From NCBI GenBank assembly GCA_000998185.1, contig LCCW01000010.1, positions 1 to 12,673 of the forward strand: DNA of 12,673 nt, read 5' to 3'. This DNA is from Candidatus Kuenenbacteria bacterium GW2011_GWA2_42_15. Lineage in GTDB: Bacteria > Patescibacteriota > Patescibacteriia > UBA2196 > GWA2-42-15. Below are positions 11,567 to 12,673 of this stretch, in pieces (within the stretch, counting starts at the first letter, position 1; every line of letters begins with the position of its first letter). Under the pieces are notes generated by a model. It was not told the origin of the DNA. It worked only from the letters and a program-made list of their open reading frames with translations, and made no database searches. The position numbers were made by a program, and so were the translations under genes.

Positions 11567-12673
11567 ATGAACTTTCAAAACAACCTTGAACAACTCAAAA
11601 ATAACGATCCGGAAATCTACTCCGCCATTCAGGGTGAAGAAAAGCGCGAACAAAAAGGCATTGAGCTCATCCCGTCTGAAAATTATACCTACCCGGAAGT
11701 CTTTGCCGCCAATGGTTCAATTTTGACCAATAAATATTCCGAGGGCTATCCTGGCCGACGCTATTATGGCGGCCAGGAATTTACGGACATCGTGGAAATT
11801 CTCGCCATTGAACGCGCCAAAAAACTTTTCCGCGCCGAGCACGCCAATGTCCAACCATTGTCCGGCTCACCTATGAATCAGGCCATCTACCTGGCATTTT
11901 GCAAACCAGGCGACACGATTCTCGGTATGGACTTGTCCCACGGCGGACATCTGACGCATGGCGCGCCGGTCTCGCACATGGGCCAAATTTTCAATTTTGT
12001 GCGCTACAAAACCATTCCTGAAGAAAATGGCCGGATTGATTTTGAAGAGTTGCGCCGGCTCGCTCTGGAACACAAGCCAAAAATAATTCTCTGCGGCTAC
12101 ACTTCTTATCCGCGCGATTTAAATTATACTGAATTTAAAAACATCGCCGATGAAATCGGAGCACTGACCATGGCTGATGTGTCGCATATCGGCGGACTGA
12201 TTGCCGGCGGCGCGATGAAAAATCCGCTTGATTTTGGTTTTGATATTATGACCACGACCACGCACAAAACGCTCCGCGGTCCCAGAGCCGGCCTGATTTT
12301 ATGCAAAGAAAAATACGCTAAGATTATTGACAAATCGGTTTTCCCGGGTCTTCAGGGCGGGCCGCATATGCACACCATTACCGCTATTGCCGTGGCTCTA
12401 TTGAAAGCGCTCCAGCCAGAATTCAAAACATACACCCGCCAAATACTTATCAACGCCAAGACTCTGGCTCAAATATTTTTGGATAGTAATATTAAACTAA
12501 TTACCAACGGCACTGATAACCACATGCTTGTAATTGACACAGCCAAGAGTTTTGGGATTGACGGTGCCATCGCGGAAAAAACTTTGGACAAAATTTCCAT
12601 TACCGTCAACAAACAAATCATCCCGGATGACCCCAATCCCCCGCTCAAGCCATCCGGCATCCGCCTTGGCACG
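11567..12673 (+). CDS. glyA: Serine hydroxymethyltransferase, partial (3' end beyond window)
   Basis: 369 open codons from ATG 11567 reach the right edge; full length is normally about 415. The enzyme interconverts serine and glycine with tetrahydrofolate, using pyridoxal phosphate, and feeds one-carbon metabolism. Visible family motifs are EEKREQKGIELIPSENYTYP, NKYSEGYPGRRYYGGQEF, MDLSHGGHLTHGAPVSHMG, MADVSHIGGLIAGG with the cofactor-binding Asp, and the cofactor lysine in TTTTHKTLRGPR, then FPGLQGGPHMHTI. The phosphate-binding loop reads NVQPLSGSPMN where NVQPHSGSQAN is usual. No ribosome binding site is visible; repeated ATTCGCAT boxes fill the leader. The last visible segment is KPSGIRLGT, near the folate-site end. 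Confidence 0.96.
   Translation, partial: MNFQNNLEQLKNNDPEIYSAIQGEEKREQKGIELIPSENYTYPEVFAANGSILTNKYSEGYPGRRYYGGQEFTDIVEILAIERAKKLFRAEHANVQPLSGSPMNQAIYLAFCKPGDTILGMDLSHGGHLTHGAPVSHMGQIFNFVRYKTIPEENGRIDFEELRRLALEHKPKIILCGYTSYPRDLNYTEFKNIADEIGALTMADVSHIGGLIAGGAMKNPLDFGFDIMTTTTHKTLRGPRAGLILCKEKYAKIIDKSVFPGLQGGPHMHTITAIAVALLKALQPEFKTYTRQILINAKTLAQIFLDSNIKLITNGTDNHMLVIDTAKSFGIDGAIAEKTLDKISITVNKQIIPDDPNPPLKPSGIRLGT

Overview
The window looks like a genome fragment from a Candidate Phyla Radiation (Patescibacteria, probably Parcubacteria-group) bacterium. This is inferred from the gene mix (PilT, HU, PolA, GlyA, a Wzx-like flippase, family 2 glycosyltransferases, a DGR), the near absence of Shine-Dalgarno sequences, small gaps, and many short AT-rich or palindromic repeats that run into reading frames. 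UGA is a stop codon here (polA and the VP neighbourhood read normally), so the Gracilibacteria/SR1 code is not in use.

Layout. 1-2736 (minus strand) is a cell-surface polysaccharide segment: a 12-TM flippase, a dolichyl-phosphate-mannose-synthase-like glycosyltransferase damaged by an internal deletion plus frameshift, and a second glycosyltransferase cut by the window edge. Octamer repeats of the type TGCTTTAG/TGTTTTAG fill both gaps and supply the C-terminal codons of two genes. 2862-4069 is a pilT transcription unit with its own promoter and double terminator. 4086-4517 is a convergent HU gene with a good promoter and a hairpin-containing leader.

4527-7259 is the highlight: a complete diversity-generating retroelement (DGR), bracketed by two nearly identical 40-bp palindromes and lodged between the HU promoter and the polA stop codon. 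It holds a DGR-type reverse transcriptase (minus), an Avd accessory protein (plus, head to head with the RT), a template repeat TR at 5999-6129, and a variable protein (minus) whose last 44 residues are the variable repeat VR at 6469-6599. TR and VR align without gaps. All 16 mismatches in the 129-nt core fall on TR adenines (coding strand) and none on the other 106 positions; 13 of the 16 are A to G. The 3' 22 bases of TR/VR contain no adenine and are identical, as expected for the initiation-of-mutagenic-homology (IMH) end. A long imperfect hairpin follows the VR stop codon. The variable protein has the best promoter and the only convincing ribosome binding site in the window.

7268-10709 (minus) carries full-length DNA polymerase I with proofreading residues, interrupted by three in-frame simple-repeat tracts, preceded by a Cys-rich protein whose C-terminus reads through a nested palindromic repeat into the polA start. 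10894-11425 (plus) has a 49-aa ORF overlapping a small membrane protein. 11567 to the end is glyA, cut by the window edge, with four ATTCGCAT boxes spaced about one helical turn apart just before its start.
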